64,000 nt of DNA from Pyrinomonadaceae bacterium (GCA_019186825.1 JABARP010000022.1:19529-83528); one strand, 5' to 3'; shown: positions 50,376 through 60,329, counted from the stretch's first letter. The notes: a model not told the origin generated them from the sequence alone. Program-made: numbers and translations.

Positions 50376-52913
50376 ATGGATTCATTACTTGAACGCGATC
50401 AAATAAATATCGAAGACGAGATGCGGCGGTCGTACCTCGATTACGCGATGAGCGTGATCATTGGCCGAGCCCTTCCCGACGCACGCGACGGATTAAAACC
50501 CGTACACCGAAGGGTGCTTTACGGTATGTTCGAAGCCGGAAACACGGCGGGCAAGCCCTATCGTAAATCGGCTCGTGCGGTCGGTGATGTGATGGGTAAG
50601 TATCATCCTCACGGCGATATGGCCATCTACGATTCGATCGTTCGAATGGCCCAGGATTTCTCTCTTCGCTATCCGCTCGTCGATGGGCAGGGCAATTTCG
50701 GTTCGATCGACGGGGACAATCCGGCCGCCATGCGATACACGGAGATCCGCCTAGCGAAGATCGCGAACGAAGTTCTCGCAGACATCGAGAAGGATACGGT
50801 CAACTTTCAGCCGAACTACGATGACTCGCTTCAGGAACCATCGGTACTGCCTACTAAGATCCCGCTCCTGCTTGTAAACGGCTCGGAAGGCATTGCCGTC
50901 GGGATGGCGACGAAGATCCCGCCCCATAACCTGTCAGAGATCGTATCGGCGACGATCGCACTTGTAAAAGACCCGCAGATCTCGATCGATGAACTCATCA
51001 AGATGGTGCCGGGACCGGATTTTCCGACAGCAGGCTTTATCTACGGACGCGAAGGTATTGAAAGTGCGTATCGAACCGGCCGCGGCGTCATTCAGATGCG
51101 GGCAAAGGCTGTTGTCGATGAGATCGGCCGCGGCGATCGAGTGCGCAACGCCGTCGTCGTTACCGAAATTCCCTATCAAATAAATAAAGCCCGGCTCATC
51201 GAGAAGATCGCCGAGCTTGTCCAGGAAAAACGCCTCGACGGCATCTCCGAGATCAGGGATGAATCCAACCGCGAGGGAATGCGTATCGTCATCGAGCTCA
51301 AGCGCGATGCTATCGCACAGGTCGTCCTCAACAAGCTTTATAAGCTGACGGCGATGCAAACGTCGTTCGGCATCATCAACATCGCGATCCTCGACGGCCA
51401 GCCTAAGCTCTTGACCCTAAAGCAAATGCTTGAAGCATTCGTCGAATTTCGCCGCGATGTGATACGGCGCCGGACCGAATTCGACCTGCGAAAAGCTCAG
51501 GCTCGAGCACACATTTTGGAGGGCTTGAATAAAGCGATCGACGCTCTCGATCACATTATTCCGCTGATCCGAAATTCCCGCTCCGTTGACGAAGCGAGGG
51601 CGTGGCTGACCGCGAACTTCGCAACGCTTGACGAAGTAAAGAAATGGCGTGGCATCACCGGCAATAAGTCCGAGGATGCTTTCCTGAAAGACCTGCGAAA
51701 GGTGATCGCAAGTCTGGAATTTACAGAAATTCAGGCGCAGGCGATCCTTGACCTTCAGCTTCGCCGCCTATCGGCTCTCGAACGTCAAAAGATCCTCGAC
51801 GAATACGCTGAGATCATCAAGTATATGGCGGAACTCGAGAATATCCTCGCAAACGACAGCGTTCTGCGGCAGGTAGTTGTCGATGAGTTGACCGAGGTCA
51901 AGCGTCTTTACGGTGACGAACGCCGCACCGTTATCGTCGATGCGGGCGTTGACCTCAAGATCGAAGATCTGATCGCAGACGAAGAGGTCGCGATCACCGT
52001 TACGAACGCCGGTTACATCAAGCGAACTCCTGTCTCGACATACTCACGGCAGGGACGCGGCGGCAAAGGCCGTCTCGGAGCGACAGCGAAGAACGAAGAC
52101 TTCGTCGAGCATCTATTTACGGCTTCGACGCACGACGCGCTGATGATCTTCACCGACGACGGACAGGTCTTCAAGATCAAAGTTCACGAGATTCCCGATG
52201 CAGCGGCCGCTGCCCGCGGAAAAGCAGTCGTCAACCTCGTTCAACTTTCTTCTGAGAGGAAACTGGTTGCAACGATGGCAGTTCGCAACTTTAACGAGAA
52301 GATCTTCCTTACGATGGTCACAAAGAACGGCGTCATCAAGAAGACGGCTCTCTCTGACTATCAGAACATACGAGCTCAGGGCATCAACGCGATCAACATT
52401 GATGAGGGCGACGAACTTCTTGAGGTTATCCGAACGGATGGCACTTGCCAGATCTTTATCGCAACACACGACGGAATGGCGGTCCGCTTCAACGAATCGG
52501 ATGTCCGTCCGACCGGGCGTGCAACGCGCGGCGTCAAGGGCGTGAATCTGCGGGAAGGCGATTACGTCGTCTCTGTATGTGCCGTTTCGAAAGAAGGAAC
52601 GGAGAAGATCCTTACGGTTTCCGAGAACGGTTTCGGCAAACAGACCCAGGTGGATAGCTATCGTCTGACGAAACGCGGCGGACTCGGCGTTATCAATATG
52701 AAGACGACCGAGAGGACGGGCAAGGTCGTTGCTGCCTTCCCTGTCGAGGAAAACAGCGAAATTATGATCATCACGCAGCAGGCAAAGCTTATTCGCCTCG
52801 GCGTCGATCATATTCGCGAAACCGGACGCTCCGCACAAGGCGTTACGCTCATCAAAACGGGCGAGGACGACCTCGTAACTTCCGTTTCCCTGCTCGCCGC
52901 CGACGACGAATAA
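50376..52913 (+). CDS. gyrA: DNA gyrase subunit A
   Basis: 845 residues. The N-terminal breakage-reunion domain has catalytic Tyr121 in AAMRYTE. The GyrA-box QGRGGKG (559-565) in the C-terminal beta-pinwheel separates it from ParC. It wraps and cuts DNA for negative supercoiling with GyrB. In the quinolone pocket (HGDMAIYD) residue 82 is Met where E. coli has Ser83, with the acidic residue (Asp86) kept. That substitution may lower quinolone binding. gyrB is not in the window. Confidence 0.97.
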   Translation: MDSLLERDQINIEDEMRRSYLDYAMSVIIGRALPDARDGLKPVHRRVLYGMFEAGNTAGKPYRKSARAVGDVMGKYHPHGDMAIYDSIVRMAQDFSLRYPLVDGQGNFGSIDGDNPAAMRYTEIRLAKIANEVLADIEKDTVNFQPNYDDSLQEPSVLPTKIPLLLVNGSEGIAVGMATKIPPHNLSEIVSATIALVKDPQISIDELIKMVPGPDFPTAGFIYGREGIESAYRTGRGVIQMRAKAVVDEIGRGDRVRNAVVVTEIPYQINKARLIEKIAELVQEKRLDGISEIRDESNREGMRIVIELKRDAIAQVVLNKLYKLTAMQTSFGIINIAILDGQPKLLTLKQMLEAFVEFRRDVIRRRTEFDLRKAQARAHILEGLNKAIDALDHIIPLIRNSRSVDEARAWLTANFATLDEVKKWRGITGNKSEDAFLKDLRKVIASLEFTEIQAQAILDLQLRRLSALERQKILDEYAEIIKYMAELENILANDSVLRQVVVDELTEVKRLYGDERRTVIVDAGVDLKIEDLIADEEVAITVTNAGYIKRTPVSTYSRQGRGGKGRLGATAKNEDFVEHLFTASTHDALMIFTDDGQVFKIKVHEIPDAAAAARGKAVVNLVQLSSERKLVATMAVRNFNEKIFLTMVTKNGVIKKTALSDYQNIRAQGINAINIDEGDELLEVIRTDGTCQIFIATHDGMAVRFNESDVRPTGRATRGVKGVNLREGDYVVSVCAVSKEGTEKILTVSENGFGKQTQVDSYRLTKRGGLGVINMKTTERTGKVVAAFPVEENSEIMIITQQAKLIRLGVDHIRETGRSAQGVTLIKTGEDDLVTSVSLLAADDE

Positions 52914-52938
52914 GAGGGTACCGCGGGCTGCAAAACGA

Positions 52939-52966
52939 GAGGCCATCCGGCGTGCCGGATGGCCTC
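52939..52966 (+). terminator. Strong hairpin terminator of gyrA
   Basis: GAGGCCATCCGGC and GCCGGATGGCCTC form an uninterrupted 13-bp inverted repeat with a 2-nt centre (12 bp with a usable loop), followed by ATTTCG. It can also serve the convergent peptidase gene. Confidence 0.85.
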
Positions 52967-53009
52967 ATTTCGTATGGTCTGAGATCTTTATGGAGAAAGA
53001 TCGTCGTTA

Positions 53010-54185
53010 TCAATTTGCGGTCCAATTCTCCCAATTCGCGTCTGCGAGATCGAACTGGCGTCGCAGTTCGATCTTCATATTGCGAACATCATCCGGAGTC
53101 GCAGGAGCAAGCGCCGGCCGAGCCTGTTGACCGCCTTGCTGTGGGCGAGCAGCAGCTTGTGCGGCGCGTCCCTGGTCGATCATTGCTGCTGTAACTGTCG
53201 CTTCACGGTTCCATATCTGCGCGGCTGTCCCAACTTCGAACATCGCTCCGCCAAACCCAAGATCGCACGAGTATCTTGTCCGCTGCCCACGGACGGCCGC
53301 CGCCCTTTCCCAACGCATTGTCCCCGAATTCGTAAGGTGCACAGCCAGGCGCCTGGTCATGCTAACGTTTGCGTCATTCCAATTCTGCAGGTGCGGACGG
53401 TCGGCAAGCGGCCCTCGAAGTGCACCGACAGCGGGACTCGTGCCCACTGTGCGGAGAGTTTCCCAAAACCTCAAAGCTTCCGGCACAAGACGCTGCGTCG
53501 GATCCAATTGATGGAGCCACGCATCCTCATTCTCAACAACGGTTCCGTTCTCCCTCAGCCAGCGGAGCCCCGCAAAACCGAGGTCGGCGGCCATCCCAAA
53601 GTTGTGATTACTTTCGCCGGGCCCTGCGTTGGTAACTCCGCGGCCGCTCGTCAGGAGGTCATATTGAGTTTGGAATGTCCTGCGATCGCCCTGTGGGCAC
53701 ACGCCTATGGCGATGCCGTGCAATGTATGCATTTGGGTAATGCAGTTGATGACACGTGTTCTAAAGATCTGGGTAAACGTCAGCCCGTTGACAGCATTGA
53801 TCTTTGCCTGTTTTTGATTTTCGGTCGCCGCAACATATACGGTTTTCCCGCCGATCAGGACCCGCATATCCTTGAATGCCGAATCAACCTTTTCGAGCAT
53901 CTTCAACCACGTTGCGTCGCCCGGCCGAACGAGGCCCGGTGTCGCCAACGGATTCGCCACGGACTGCTGCGTTGCCTCATTCACAAAAACATTCTCGTTC
54001 TGAAAATCTCGAATGGCGTTTTTCGTGCCGTTACCAACAGAACCATCAATACCGGTCAAATATGGACCAGCAGGTCGTCCCGGAGCCGCCGCCCGCGTGA
54101 TCTTCGCAAGAATGGCCTGCACCAGTGCGGAATCACTCCGCTCGTTTGTGCCGCCATCGCCAACCGAACTACGAATTGCTTGCAT
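53010..54185 (-). CDS. M15-type peptidoglycan peptidase with peptidoglycan-binding domain (endolysin-like)
   Basis: 391 residues from the ATG at 54185 (GGGAGAG upstream). An N-terminal peptidoglycan-binding-like unit (TGIDGSVGNGTKNAIRDFQ, about 45-65) is followed by an M15 zinc-peptidase core: the metal ligands are His in SNHNFGMAAD, the Asp of the same motif and His in RPHLQNW. That is the VanY/L-alanoyl-D-glutamate endopeptidase pattern of phage lysins. A long Ala/Gln/Pro tail ends the protein. It has no signal peptide, so it would need holin-like or other export, or acts on lysis. It lies 20 bp after a secreted-protein gene. Confidence 0.82.
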   Translation of the reverse strand: MQAIRSSVGDGGTNERSDSALVQAILAKITRAAAPGRPAGPYLTGIDGSVGNGTKNAIRDFQNENVFVNEATQQSVANPLATPGLVRPGDATWLKMLEKVDSAFKDMRVLIGGKTVYVAATENQKQAKINAVNGLTFTQIFRTRVINCITQMHTLHGIAIGVCPQGDRRTFQTQYDLLTSGRGVTNAGPGESNHNFGMAADLGFAGLRWLRENGTVVENEDAWLHQLDPTQRLVPEALRFWETLRTVGTSPAVGALRGPLADRPHLQNWNDANVSMTRRLAVHLTNSGTMRWERAAAVRGQRTRYSCDLGFGGAMFEVGTAAQIWNREATVTAAMIDQGRAAQAAARPQQGGQQARPALAPATPDDVRNMKIELRRQFDLADANWENWTAN

Positions 54186-54205
54186 TTCTATCTCTCCCGA
54201 ACAGT

Positions 54206-54715
54206 TCACTCATAACAGGTGAACGGCAATGTCTCGACCATTGAGGTTGCTCCTGCAACTCCTCTCAAACTGGCATTCAAAACGATCGTCCGGCAATCGG
54301 TTCTTTCCAACCAGAAGCCTACATATGTGGTTCCATCACTATCTACAGGGCCTAGGGAACTAGACGTATCGAGGATGATCTTTCTGCGTTGAGTTTTCGA
54401 GTTTGAGGAAAACGGCGTCGAGCCCGTCTCAGTTGCGACGAGTCGAACTTTTGCGGCCGCGGGGACGGGCGAATCCTTTCCGAACTGAACCTTAACAATA
54501 ATGAACGTCGATACCGATGCGTTCGGGCCCGAGGGCATATTGCCAAGCTCACGCGCTCCGGAACCGATGAGGTTCTCCGAGAACGTTCCCGTACGGCTCT
54601 CAAAAGCCCTTGCCTGGATCTCAGCGATCTTTGCTGGGGCTTGAGCGCGTGTCGAACAAACAAGACAAAAGGATAGGATGAAAAAAGCGGATAAGGCAGA
54701 GAAACGTAACATCAT
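54206..54715 (-). CDS. Secreted protein of unknown function upstream of the M15 peptidase
   Basis: 169 residues with a signal peptide (SALSAFFILSFCLVCSTRAQ). AAGGAGTAGGA supports the start. The mature domain is beta-rich (STFIIVKVQFGK, KVRLVATETGS, TTYVGFWLERTDCRTIVLNASL) with two Cys that could form a disulfide. Not recognised. It is coupled to the endolysin-like gene and might be its partner, inhibitor or envelope anchor, which is an inference from order only. Confidence 0.72.
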   Translation of the reverse strand: MMLRFSALSAFFILSFCLVCSTRAQAPAKIAEIQARAFESRTGTFSENLIGSGARELGNMPSGPNASVSTFIIVKVQFGKDSPVPAAAKVRLVATETGSTPFSSNSKTQRRKIILDTSSSLGPVDSDGTTYVGFWLERTDCRTIVLNASLRGVAGATSMVETLPFTCYE

Positions 54716-54880
54716 TCCTACTCCTTCGGTTCTGATCTAGCAGTAGTCTGAGGTTATCGTAGCTCTAAGTGCGAAGTCAATATTTCTGCAGAAGAGTGTC
54801 GGCGTCGTCCAAACGCGCCTTCAGCAGAGATCTGTGTCTCGTGCAAGTGGGGTATCACGGATCAGTGTCAGCAAATGCGG

Positions 54881-55960
54881 TCAATAGACGGTGAAAGTCG
54901 GTGAGAAGGTGTCTCCCTCCACTTTGGCGACCACTATCTGATTCTCATCGATCTCGTAATCGCGAAGCCTTATTGCTTGCCGCCGGACAATTTCCGGGTA
55001 GAGTTGTAGCGCGAGTAAGACCCCGACCATTTTCATCCGATGAACAAACGGGAGCCTTAGCCGATTCGCCATCCGGAGGGCCTCGGAGAATTTCTCTCGG
55101 GCCGTCGGCCAATCTTTCTGATAGATCGCCAGGCGTCCTTCAGCTCGAAGGATCGCGGCCTCTTCGCAAGCAATGTGCAGATCTACCTTCGCATTCTCTT
55201 CGTAAGTAAAAGGAAGCTTACGCTGCAGACCACGCCATACGTCGCGGCATCTTTCGATCCGCTGGATCATATCGCCTTTCAAGCTGTTGGGCCGAAGGCG
55301 ATACGTAAAAAGGGCTTCCCGCAAATACCCGAGGCGAACTCCGTCAAATAACAACCTCATCCACAGATCGAAATCTTCAGAACGATAAACGCACGGATCA
55401 AAGCCCCCGATCCTGTAAAACGCCTCGGCATCGACCAGGGTCCCTGAGGGAAGGATGTGGCATTCACCATTGATCAAATGAGTTCGGGTGATCTCGCCAC
55501 CGGCCGGATTGAGGTGAAACAGATCGCCAACACGGTAAGGTTCAGAGACTAAGGTCTTCGCCTCAGAATATACAGCGCCGTAGCCGCCGTCCTTCTTAAA
55601 CTGCAGCAACCTGGCGAGAAATTCCGGATGCCAAAGGTCATCCCCATCAAGAAAAACGAAAACATCTCCACGAGCACATTTGGCCCCAAGATTCCGGGTC
55701 GCACCGGCCCCTGAATTCGCAACTTTGTTGATAAATTTGATCCGAGCCCTATACGGCTCGATCGCTTTACAAAGTTCATCGGCATCCACCGATCCATCGT
55801 TGAGGACGATGACCTCAAAGTCTGAGAAAGTCTGAGAAAAAACTGATGCAAGCGTCTCTGCTATATACCCAGCGATCTTGTAGGCGGGTATAATGACCGA
55901 CACCGCCGGCCGATCCTGGCCTCCGTGTTGCCCAACCGAGATCGCCCTTCGCGGTTCCAT
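54881..55960 (-). CDS. GT2-family glycosyltransferase
   Basis: 359 residues. GT-A domain: SVIIPAYKIAGYI, VLNDGSVDAD, FLDGDDLWHPEF (the DXD region is DGDD). The C-terminal ~100 residues are helical. It is expected to add a sugar from a nucleotide donor to a cell-surface glycan; donor and acceptor cannot be read. It lies 3 bp after ruvB, so it is probably co-transcribed with it without a shared function. Confidence 0.87.
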   Translation of the reverse strand: MEPRRAISVGQHGGQDRPAVSVIIPAYKIAGYIAETLASVFSQTFSDFEVIVLNDGSVDADELCKAIEPYRARIKFINKVANSGAGATRNLGAKCARGDVFVFLDGDDLWHPEFLARLLQFKKDGGYGAVYSEAKTLVSEPYRVGDLFHLNPAGGEITRTHLINGECHILPSGTLVDAEAFYRIGGFDPCVYRSEDFDLWMRLLFDGVRLGYLREALFTYRLRPNSLKGDMIQRIERCRDVWRGLQRKLPFTYEENAKVDLHIACEEAAILRAEGRLAIYQKDWPTAREKFSEALRMANRLRLPFVHRMKMVGVLLALQLYPEIVRRQAIRLRDYEIDENQIVVAKVEGDTFSPTFTVY

Positions 55961-55963
55961 TGA

Positions 55964-56998
55964 CTAGTCAAAGAGTGTCGGGCTATCCGTCCCTATAGGA
56001 TGAAGTCCGAAATGTTCGAATGCACGACGTGTGGCAACACGTCCGCGCGGGGTTCGGTCAAGAAAGCCGATCTGAAGAAGATACGGCTCGATGATCTCTT
56101 CGATAGAATCCTTTTCTTCGTGAATCGCTGCCGACAGCGTGCTGAGGCCGACCGGCCCGCCATCGAATTTCTCGATGATCGTGCGAAGGAATTTCGCGTC
56201 CATTTCGTCGAGCCCGAACGAATCAACCTCCATACGATTCAGAGCGTCATTCGCGACGTGTTCGGTAACCGTGCCCTCGTGCTCGACCTCGGCGAAATCC
56301 CGGACGCGACGCAGCAGACGATTCACGATGCGCGGTGTTCCGCGGCCGCGGCGTGCGATCTCGTGAGAACCTTTCTCATCGACCTCGATGCCCAAAAGAT
56401 CCGCCGACCGCCGAACGATCTGGTTGAGTTCGGCGACGCCATAAAAATCCAGGTTGAAGATGATCCCGAACCTGCCTCGCAGCGGTGCGGTGATCATTCC
56501 GGGCCTTGTGGTCGCGCCGATCAGAGTGAATTTAGGCAGATCAAGTTTGATCGAGCGGGCTGCCGGGCCCTGGCCGATCAAGATGTCGAGGCTGTAATCT
56601 TCCATCGCAGGATAGAGGATCTCCTCGATCGCGGGATTCAACCGATGGATCTCGTCGATGAACAAGACGTCGCCTTCCTCGAGTCCGGTCAGGATCGCAG
56701 CAAGGTCGCCGGCTTTTTCGATCACAGGGCCGGAGGTTGCCTTGAGCGTTGCACCCATTTCGTTCGCGACGATGTGTGAAAGCGTCGTCTTCCCAAGCCC
56801 CGGCGGGCCGGTGAGAAGAATATGATCGAGGGCTTCGCGACGCCTCAACGCCGCCTTCATAAAGACGCGCAGGTTCTCTTTCGCCTTTGGCTGGCCAATG
56901 TAGTCGCTCAGCTTTACAGGCCGCAGCGTCGCCTCGAACTTGCTCTCTTCGATAGACAAATCCTCATTTCTGATATCGATCGCCGCCGTGTTCGCCAT
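55964..56998 (-). CDS. ruvB: Holliday junction branch-migration helicase RuvB
   Basis: 344 residues. Walker [13 protein letters not shown], Walker B DEIH, sensor 1 GATTR and the winged-helix end [10 protein letters not shown] hexameric AAA+ motor that drives branch migration with RuvA. ruvA lies upstream, separated by a CPBP protease gene; ruvC is not here. The symbol follows from unmistakable motifs. Confidence 0.97.
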   Translation of the reverse strand: MANTAAIDIRNEDLSIEESKFEATLRPVKLSDYIGQPKAKENLRVFMKAALRRREALDHILLTGPPGLGKTTLSHIVANEMGATLKATSGPVIEKAGDLAAILTGLEEGDVLFIDEIHRLNPAIEEILYPAMEDYSLDILIGQGPAARSIKLDLPKFTLIGATTRPGMITAPLRGRFGIIFNLDFYGVAELNQIVRRSADLLGIEVDEKGSHEIARRGRGTPRIVNRLLRRVRDFAEVEHEGTVTEHVANDALNRMEVDSFGLDEMDAKFLRTIIEKFDGGPVGLSTLSAAIHEEKDSIEEIIEPYLLQIGFLDRTPRGRVATRRAFEHFGLHPIGTDSPTLFD

Positions 56999-57033
56999 TA
57001 GTGTGTATTCTAGCGCAGAAGCCTCTCGCGGAC

Positions 57034-57843
57034 TTACCTGAAGATCGCACCGGCGTTATAGAGAGAGAAGATGTCCATCGAAAAGGCAACGGAACAGTGC
57101 AGGACAAGGCCGAGCCAGATCGTGCCGTTGCGGTATGAGATCCATCCGAGGAAGAGGCCCGCAAAGATAGCGGCGAAGGCCTCCGGCATCGGCTTTTGGA
57201 AGTGGATCATCGTGTACGGCACTGTCATCGCGAGGATCGAATATGCACCGAGCGTCGGTTTGAGACTGTGCACGAGAAAGCCTCGGAAGAAGAATTCGAG
57301 CCCGAAGAACTGCGCAAAGTAAATGATCTCCCAAACAAGCAGCGTCGTCGAGAGATAGGGCGATCCGTCAAAGACCTTTAGAAATGGGTACTTGGCCGCA
57401 AATCCCGCTGTGAGCGACATCAGGTACGTCACCGGCAGCATGATCGCTAGACAAAAGGCGAGTAGCTTTAAGAAGCCCGGTTCCAAACTTAACGCGAGGC
57501 CGATCTCGCGGAGCCGACGCTTTTGCACGAACTTGACCCAGATCGCGGGCACAACAAAGTAGAAGAACACAGACACAAAGACCCACCAGGCGAGGTTCGG
57601 CAGATTTGTGTGCTCAGGGTGCGTGGCTGCGCGGCCGATGCTGTCGAGAAAAGTTCCGCGAGTAAGCCATTCGAGAACGCCTGGATCCTTTATAAAGTTG
57701 ATCGCAGTAAGCCCCGCGGCCGCGTAAATAAGGGCGAACATCGCACGTTTATCAAGCGACGCGAGGTCCGCGCGGAATCTCGCGGCGATACCGCTGATCG
57801 CCGTCTCTTGTGTCTCTACGATGTCCTGTTCGTTATTTTGCAA
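57034..57843 (-). CDS. CPBP-family intramembrane metalloprotease
   Basis: About 269 residues if started at the TTG at 57843, which overlaps the end of ruvA. Alternatives are the ATG at 57885 inside ruvA or the ATG at 57741 at the first membrane helix; none has a good ribosome site. Six to seven membrane helices. The first CPBP motif is GLEFFFRG instead of the usual GEExxFRG (the first Glu is Leu), with a later PYTMIH and [12 protein letters not shown]. It may be an Abi-like protease or an inactive relative. It sits between ruvA and ruvB. Confidence 0.78.
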   Translation of the reverse strand: MQNNEQDIVETQETAISGIAARFRADLASLDKRAMFALIYAAAGLTAINFIKDPGVLEWLTRGTFLDSIGRAATHPEHTNLPNLAWWVFVSVFFYFVVPAIWVKFVQKRRLREIGLALSLEPGFLKLLAFCLAIMLPVTYLMSLTAGFAAKYPFLKVFDGSPYLSTTLLVWEIIYFAQFFGLEFFFRGFLVHSLKPTLGAYSILAMTVPYTMIHFQKPMPEAFAAIFAGLFLGWISYRNGTIWLGLVLHCSVAFSMDIFSLYNAGAIFR

Positions 57844-58438
57844 GCAGTTGGAGCGCGCGACGCAGGAGCTTTTGGACAGTTGCATCCGACACGTCAGACT
57901 TTGCCGTCGAAAGTGCCTTTTCCGCAACGTTCCGCTGGTAACCGAGGTTGATCAAGGCAGAGAGTGCATCGTCAAACGTCTCATCCGCGGACGCTGCGCC
58001 CGCCGACGCGGCCTTTTTCTCACCCTCGACCACTAATTCGCCGACCTTGTCGCGTAGGTCGATAACGAGCCGTTCTGCCGTTTTCCGGCCGATCCCGGGA
58101 ATCGAGGTCAGCCTTGCGAGATCGTTGCCTTTTACGGCCTTTACAAGCTCGTCAACGCCTATGCCGGAGAGCACAGTGATACCAAGCTTCGGCCCGATCC
58201 CTTGGACGGAGATCACCTTCAGATAAAGGTCGCGTTCACGCGACGTATTGAACCCAAAAAGCTGAATCGCATCTTCGCGAACGTGAGTGTAGATACGCAG
58301 AACGACATCATCGCCCTCTTCGCCAAGTTCATAGAACGTCGAAAGAGGAATGTTCACCTCATAGCCGACGCCCGCAACATCGACAATGACGTGGGTTGCG
58401 TTCTTCTCCAATAGTTTCCCGGAAAGATGAGCGATCAT
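57833..58438 (-). CDS. ruvA: Holliday junction DNA helicase subunit RuvA
   Basis: 201 residues from the ATG at 58438 (MIAHLSGKLLEK). Domain I OB fold, domain II with two HhH motifs (VQGIGPKLGITVLS and IPGIGRKTAERLVIDL) and domain III (DDALSALINLGY). It holds four-way DNA junctions for RuvB. The C-terminal domain III that contacts RuvB is intact. Confidence 0.96.
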   Translation of the reverse strand: MIAHLSGKLLEKNATHVIVDVAGVGYEVNIPLSTFYELGEEGDDVVLRIYTHVREDAIQLFGFNTSRERDLYLKVISVQGIGPKLGITVLSGIGVDELVKAVKGNDLARLTSIPGIGRKTAERLVIDLRDKVGELVVEGEKKAASAGAASADETFDDALSALINLGYQRNVAEKALSTAKSDVSDATVQKLLRRALQLLAK

Positions 58439-58635
58439 CGTCAATAACTTTAGCCTGTGCAGGCGGAAAATGCGAAGCACGCTTCGCTATCCGATTTGCA
58501 TCTGGCGATTTTCACTTGTCCCGGGAAACCGAATCTTGCCCGTTCGGCATCTAAGGGAGTAGAATTAAATATCAAGGACAGTTTCGGCCGCAAATTTCCC
58601 GCGTGCGACATCGTTCCCTTCGGAGGTTTTTAAGA

Positions 58636-58983
58636 ATGGACGTTATGAATTTTGTAAAGCGTTTTGTGCCGTTCGTCGCGGCGTTTGCTGTAGGTATCTT
58701 TGTTGCAAGCTTCTTTGTCGATCTTCGCGGGCCACGTCTATTTCGGCTGGATATGAACGGCCGCGGCCGTTGCCGTCATCAAATGAGGGATTATCAACGC
58801 CTGCAGCGTGAGAACTATATGCTCCGCCGCCAGCTTGAAGAGGACCGCCTCTCGATGCCGCGCCAAGCAGAGCTTCCTGTTCCGCCGCCAATGACCGTTG
58901 ATCCTGCCTCGGACCAAGCGATCGATAAGGGTAGGGGCTACGGAAGAGGCTTTGGCAACCCGCATCACCATCCACGGAAATAG
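58636..58983 (+). CDS. Small single-pass membrane protein
   Basis: 115 residues from the ATG at 58636, with GGAGG ten bases before it. An N-terminal membrane helix (FVPFVAAFAVGIFVASFFV) is followed by a basic, coiled-coil-like stretch (RDYQRLQRENYMLRRQLEED) and a Gly/His/Lys tail (GYGRGFGNPHHHPRK). Function unknown. It is closed by a strong hairpin and therefore separate from the microcompartment operon. Confidence 0.68.
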   Translation: MDVMNFVKRFVPFVAAFAVGIFVASFFVDLRGPRLFRLDMNGRGRCRHQMRDYQRLQRENYMLRRQLEEDRLSMPRQAELPVPPPMTVDPASDQAIDKGRGYGRGFGNPHHHPRK

Positions 58984-59005
58984 TTGCTCCTCATTGTATT
59001 CTTTG

Positions 59006-59041
59006 GGCCCTTGCGTTTCGGAACCGATAAACGCAAGGGCC
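59006..59041 (+). terminator. Terminator of the small membrane-protein gene
   Basis: GGCCCTTGCGTTT (59006-59018) pairs perfectly with AAACGCAAGGGCC (59029-59041) across a 10-nt loop. The T-tract is weak, but the 13-bp stem is the strongest separator before the microcompartment locus. Confidence 0.8.
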
Positions 59042-59061
59042 TCTAGCTTTTGTAACGCAGG

Positions 59062-59116
59062 GCCGGAGAATCGCGACATTGGCTTCCGAACTCCTGCAAC
59101 TCTGTAACTCTCCGGC
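59062..59116. promoter_or_regulatory. Inverted repeat upstream of the microcompartment operon
   Basis: GCCGGAGA (59062-59069) and TCTCCGGC (59109-59116) are perfect 8-bp inverted arms 39 bp apart, 30 bp before the aldolase gene. A TATGCT-like -10 lies just after the right arm. The spacing allows binding of a dimeric regulator to both arms or an RNA stem; neither is shown. Confidence 0.35.
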
Positions 59117-59148
59117 GTTATATGCTAGTCTGATTTCGCCCTAAAAGA

Positions 59149-59949
59149 ATGGACGAGACCACTGCCCGCAAACTCATTGTCGAGATCGGCAAACTCCTTT
59201 ATGACCGCAGCTACGTCGTGTCGTCTGACGGCAACGTAAGCTGTCGGCTGGACGACAATACGGTGCTTGCAACGCCTACGATGACGTGCAAAGGCCGTAT
59301 GACCGAGGATTGTCTTGCCCTTACAGATATGGACGGCAAGCCGCTCTCGGATAAACGTGCATCAAGCGAACTTGCGATGCATCTGCTGATCTACAAGATG
59401 CGGCCGGACGTTAAGGCCGTTTGCCACGCGCATCCTCCGCACGGAACTGCTTTCGCGGTCGCAGGGCTTGCGATCGATGAACCGATCCTCTCCGAGGTGA
59501 TACTAACGCTCGGCTGCGTGCCCTTGACCGAGTACGGGACGCCATCGACCAGCGAATTGACCGAGGCGATGAAGCCATTTGTCGCCAACCACAACGCCCT
59601 TTTGATGGCAAATCACGGCGCGGTCGCTTACGGTGCGGACCTTTGGCAAGCATTCGACCGGCTCGAAACGCTAGAACACACAGCGAAGATCGCGATCCTC
59701 GCTCGGGCTCTTGGCGGTGCGAACGATCTGCCGCCCGACGCCATCGAAAAACTCGTAAATATCCGCGAAAAGGCTGGTTATCTGAAAGAGAATGCCCGCT
59801 GTCAGGCCTGCGGATATCTGCATACGGCGGGAATCAGTTGTGATTCACAAATAGTGGTACGTACCACAAATGAAACAAACGGGTCGAAAATTTCCCTTTC
59901 CCGCGAGGAATTGATCGAGCTTTTGAGTCAGGCAGTAAATTTAGGGTAA
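59149..59949 (+). CDS. Class II aldolase of the microcompartment with C-terminal helix
   Basis: 266 residues. Class II aldolase (fuculose-/rhamnulose-phosphate type): GN and Ser near 28-31, active-site Glu74, zinc ligands His93, His95 (CHAHP) and His156 (NHG). Such enzymes cleave fuculose 1-phosphate to dihydroxyacetone phosphate and lactaldehyde. Past the fold, residues 218-231 hold three Cys (CQAC, then Cys231), then a polar linker and an amphipathic C-terminal helix (LSREELIELLSQAV), the form and place of microcompartment encapsulation peptides. It is the first gene of the operon; the BMC-H gene is 50 bp downstream. Confidence 0.9.
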   Translation: MDETTARKLIVEIGKLLYDRSYVVSSDGNVSCRLDDNTVLATPTMTCKGRMTEDCLALTDMDGKPLSDKRASSELAMHLLIYKMRPDVKAVCHAHPPHGTAFAVAGLAIDEPILSEVILTLGCVPLTEYGTPSTSELTEAMKPFVANHNALLMANHGAVAYGADLWQAFDRLETLEHTAKIAILARALGGANDLPPDAIEKLVNIREKAGYLKENARCQACGYLHTAGISCDSQIVVRTTNETNGSKISLSREELIELLSQAVNLG

Positions 59950-59999
59950 AATCACCTTTTCGCAGACCGAAAAGTTAACAACAAAAGAGGACACATCGA

Positions 60000-60278
60000 A
60001 TGCAAGAAGCATTAGGAATGGTTGAGACCAAAGGACTTGTCGCGATGATCGAGGCGGCAGACGCAATGGTGAAAGCGGCAAATGTTCAGCTCGTAAGCTA
60101 CGAGAAGATCGGTGCTGGTTTTGTAACGGCGATCGTCCGCGGCGATGTCGCGGCCGTCAAAGCTGCTACCGACGCCGGTGCCGCTGCCGCACGCCGCGTC
60201 GGCGAACTCGTCAGCGTCCACGTCATCCCGCGTCCGCACGCAAGCGTCGATGAAACACTGCCGGTCGTTCGCAAATAG
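60000..60278 (+). CDS. Hexameric shell protein BMC-H
   Basis: 92 residues, one BMC (Pfam00936-type) domain: [20 protein letters not shown], then KIGAGF at the pore loop (36-41), [19 protein letters not shown] and the closing VHVIPRPH. It forms hexamers that tile shell facets; the pore loop suggests passage of small polar metabolites, as in PduA. AGAGGA precedes the ATG. It is the only BMC-H in the locus, so facets would be homotypic. Confidence 0.96.
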   Translation: MQEALGMVETKGLVAMIEAADAMVKAANVQLVSYEKIGAGFVTAIVRGDVAAVKAATDAGAAAARRVGELVSVHVIPRPHASVDETLPVVRK

Positions 60279-60329
60279 GCCGGCCGGGGCTCGCTCCTTT
60301 GTTGGGCAGCTGCTTTAAGGCGCTCTGAA

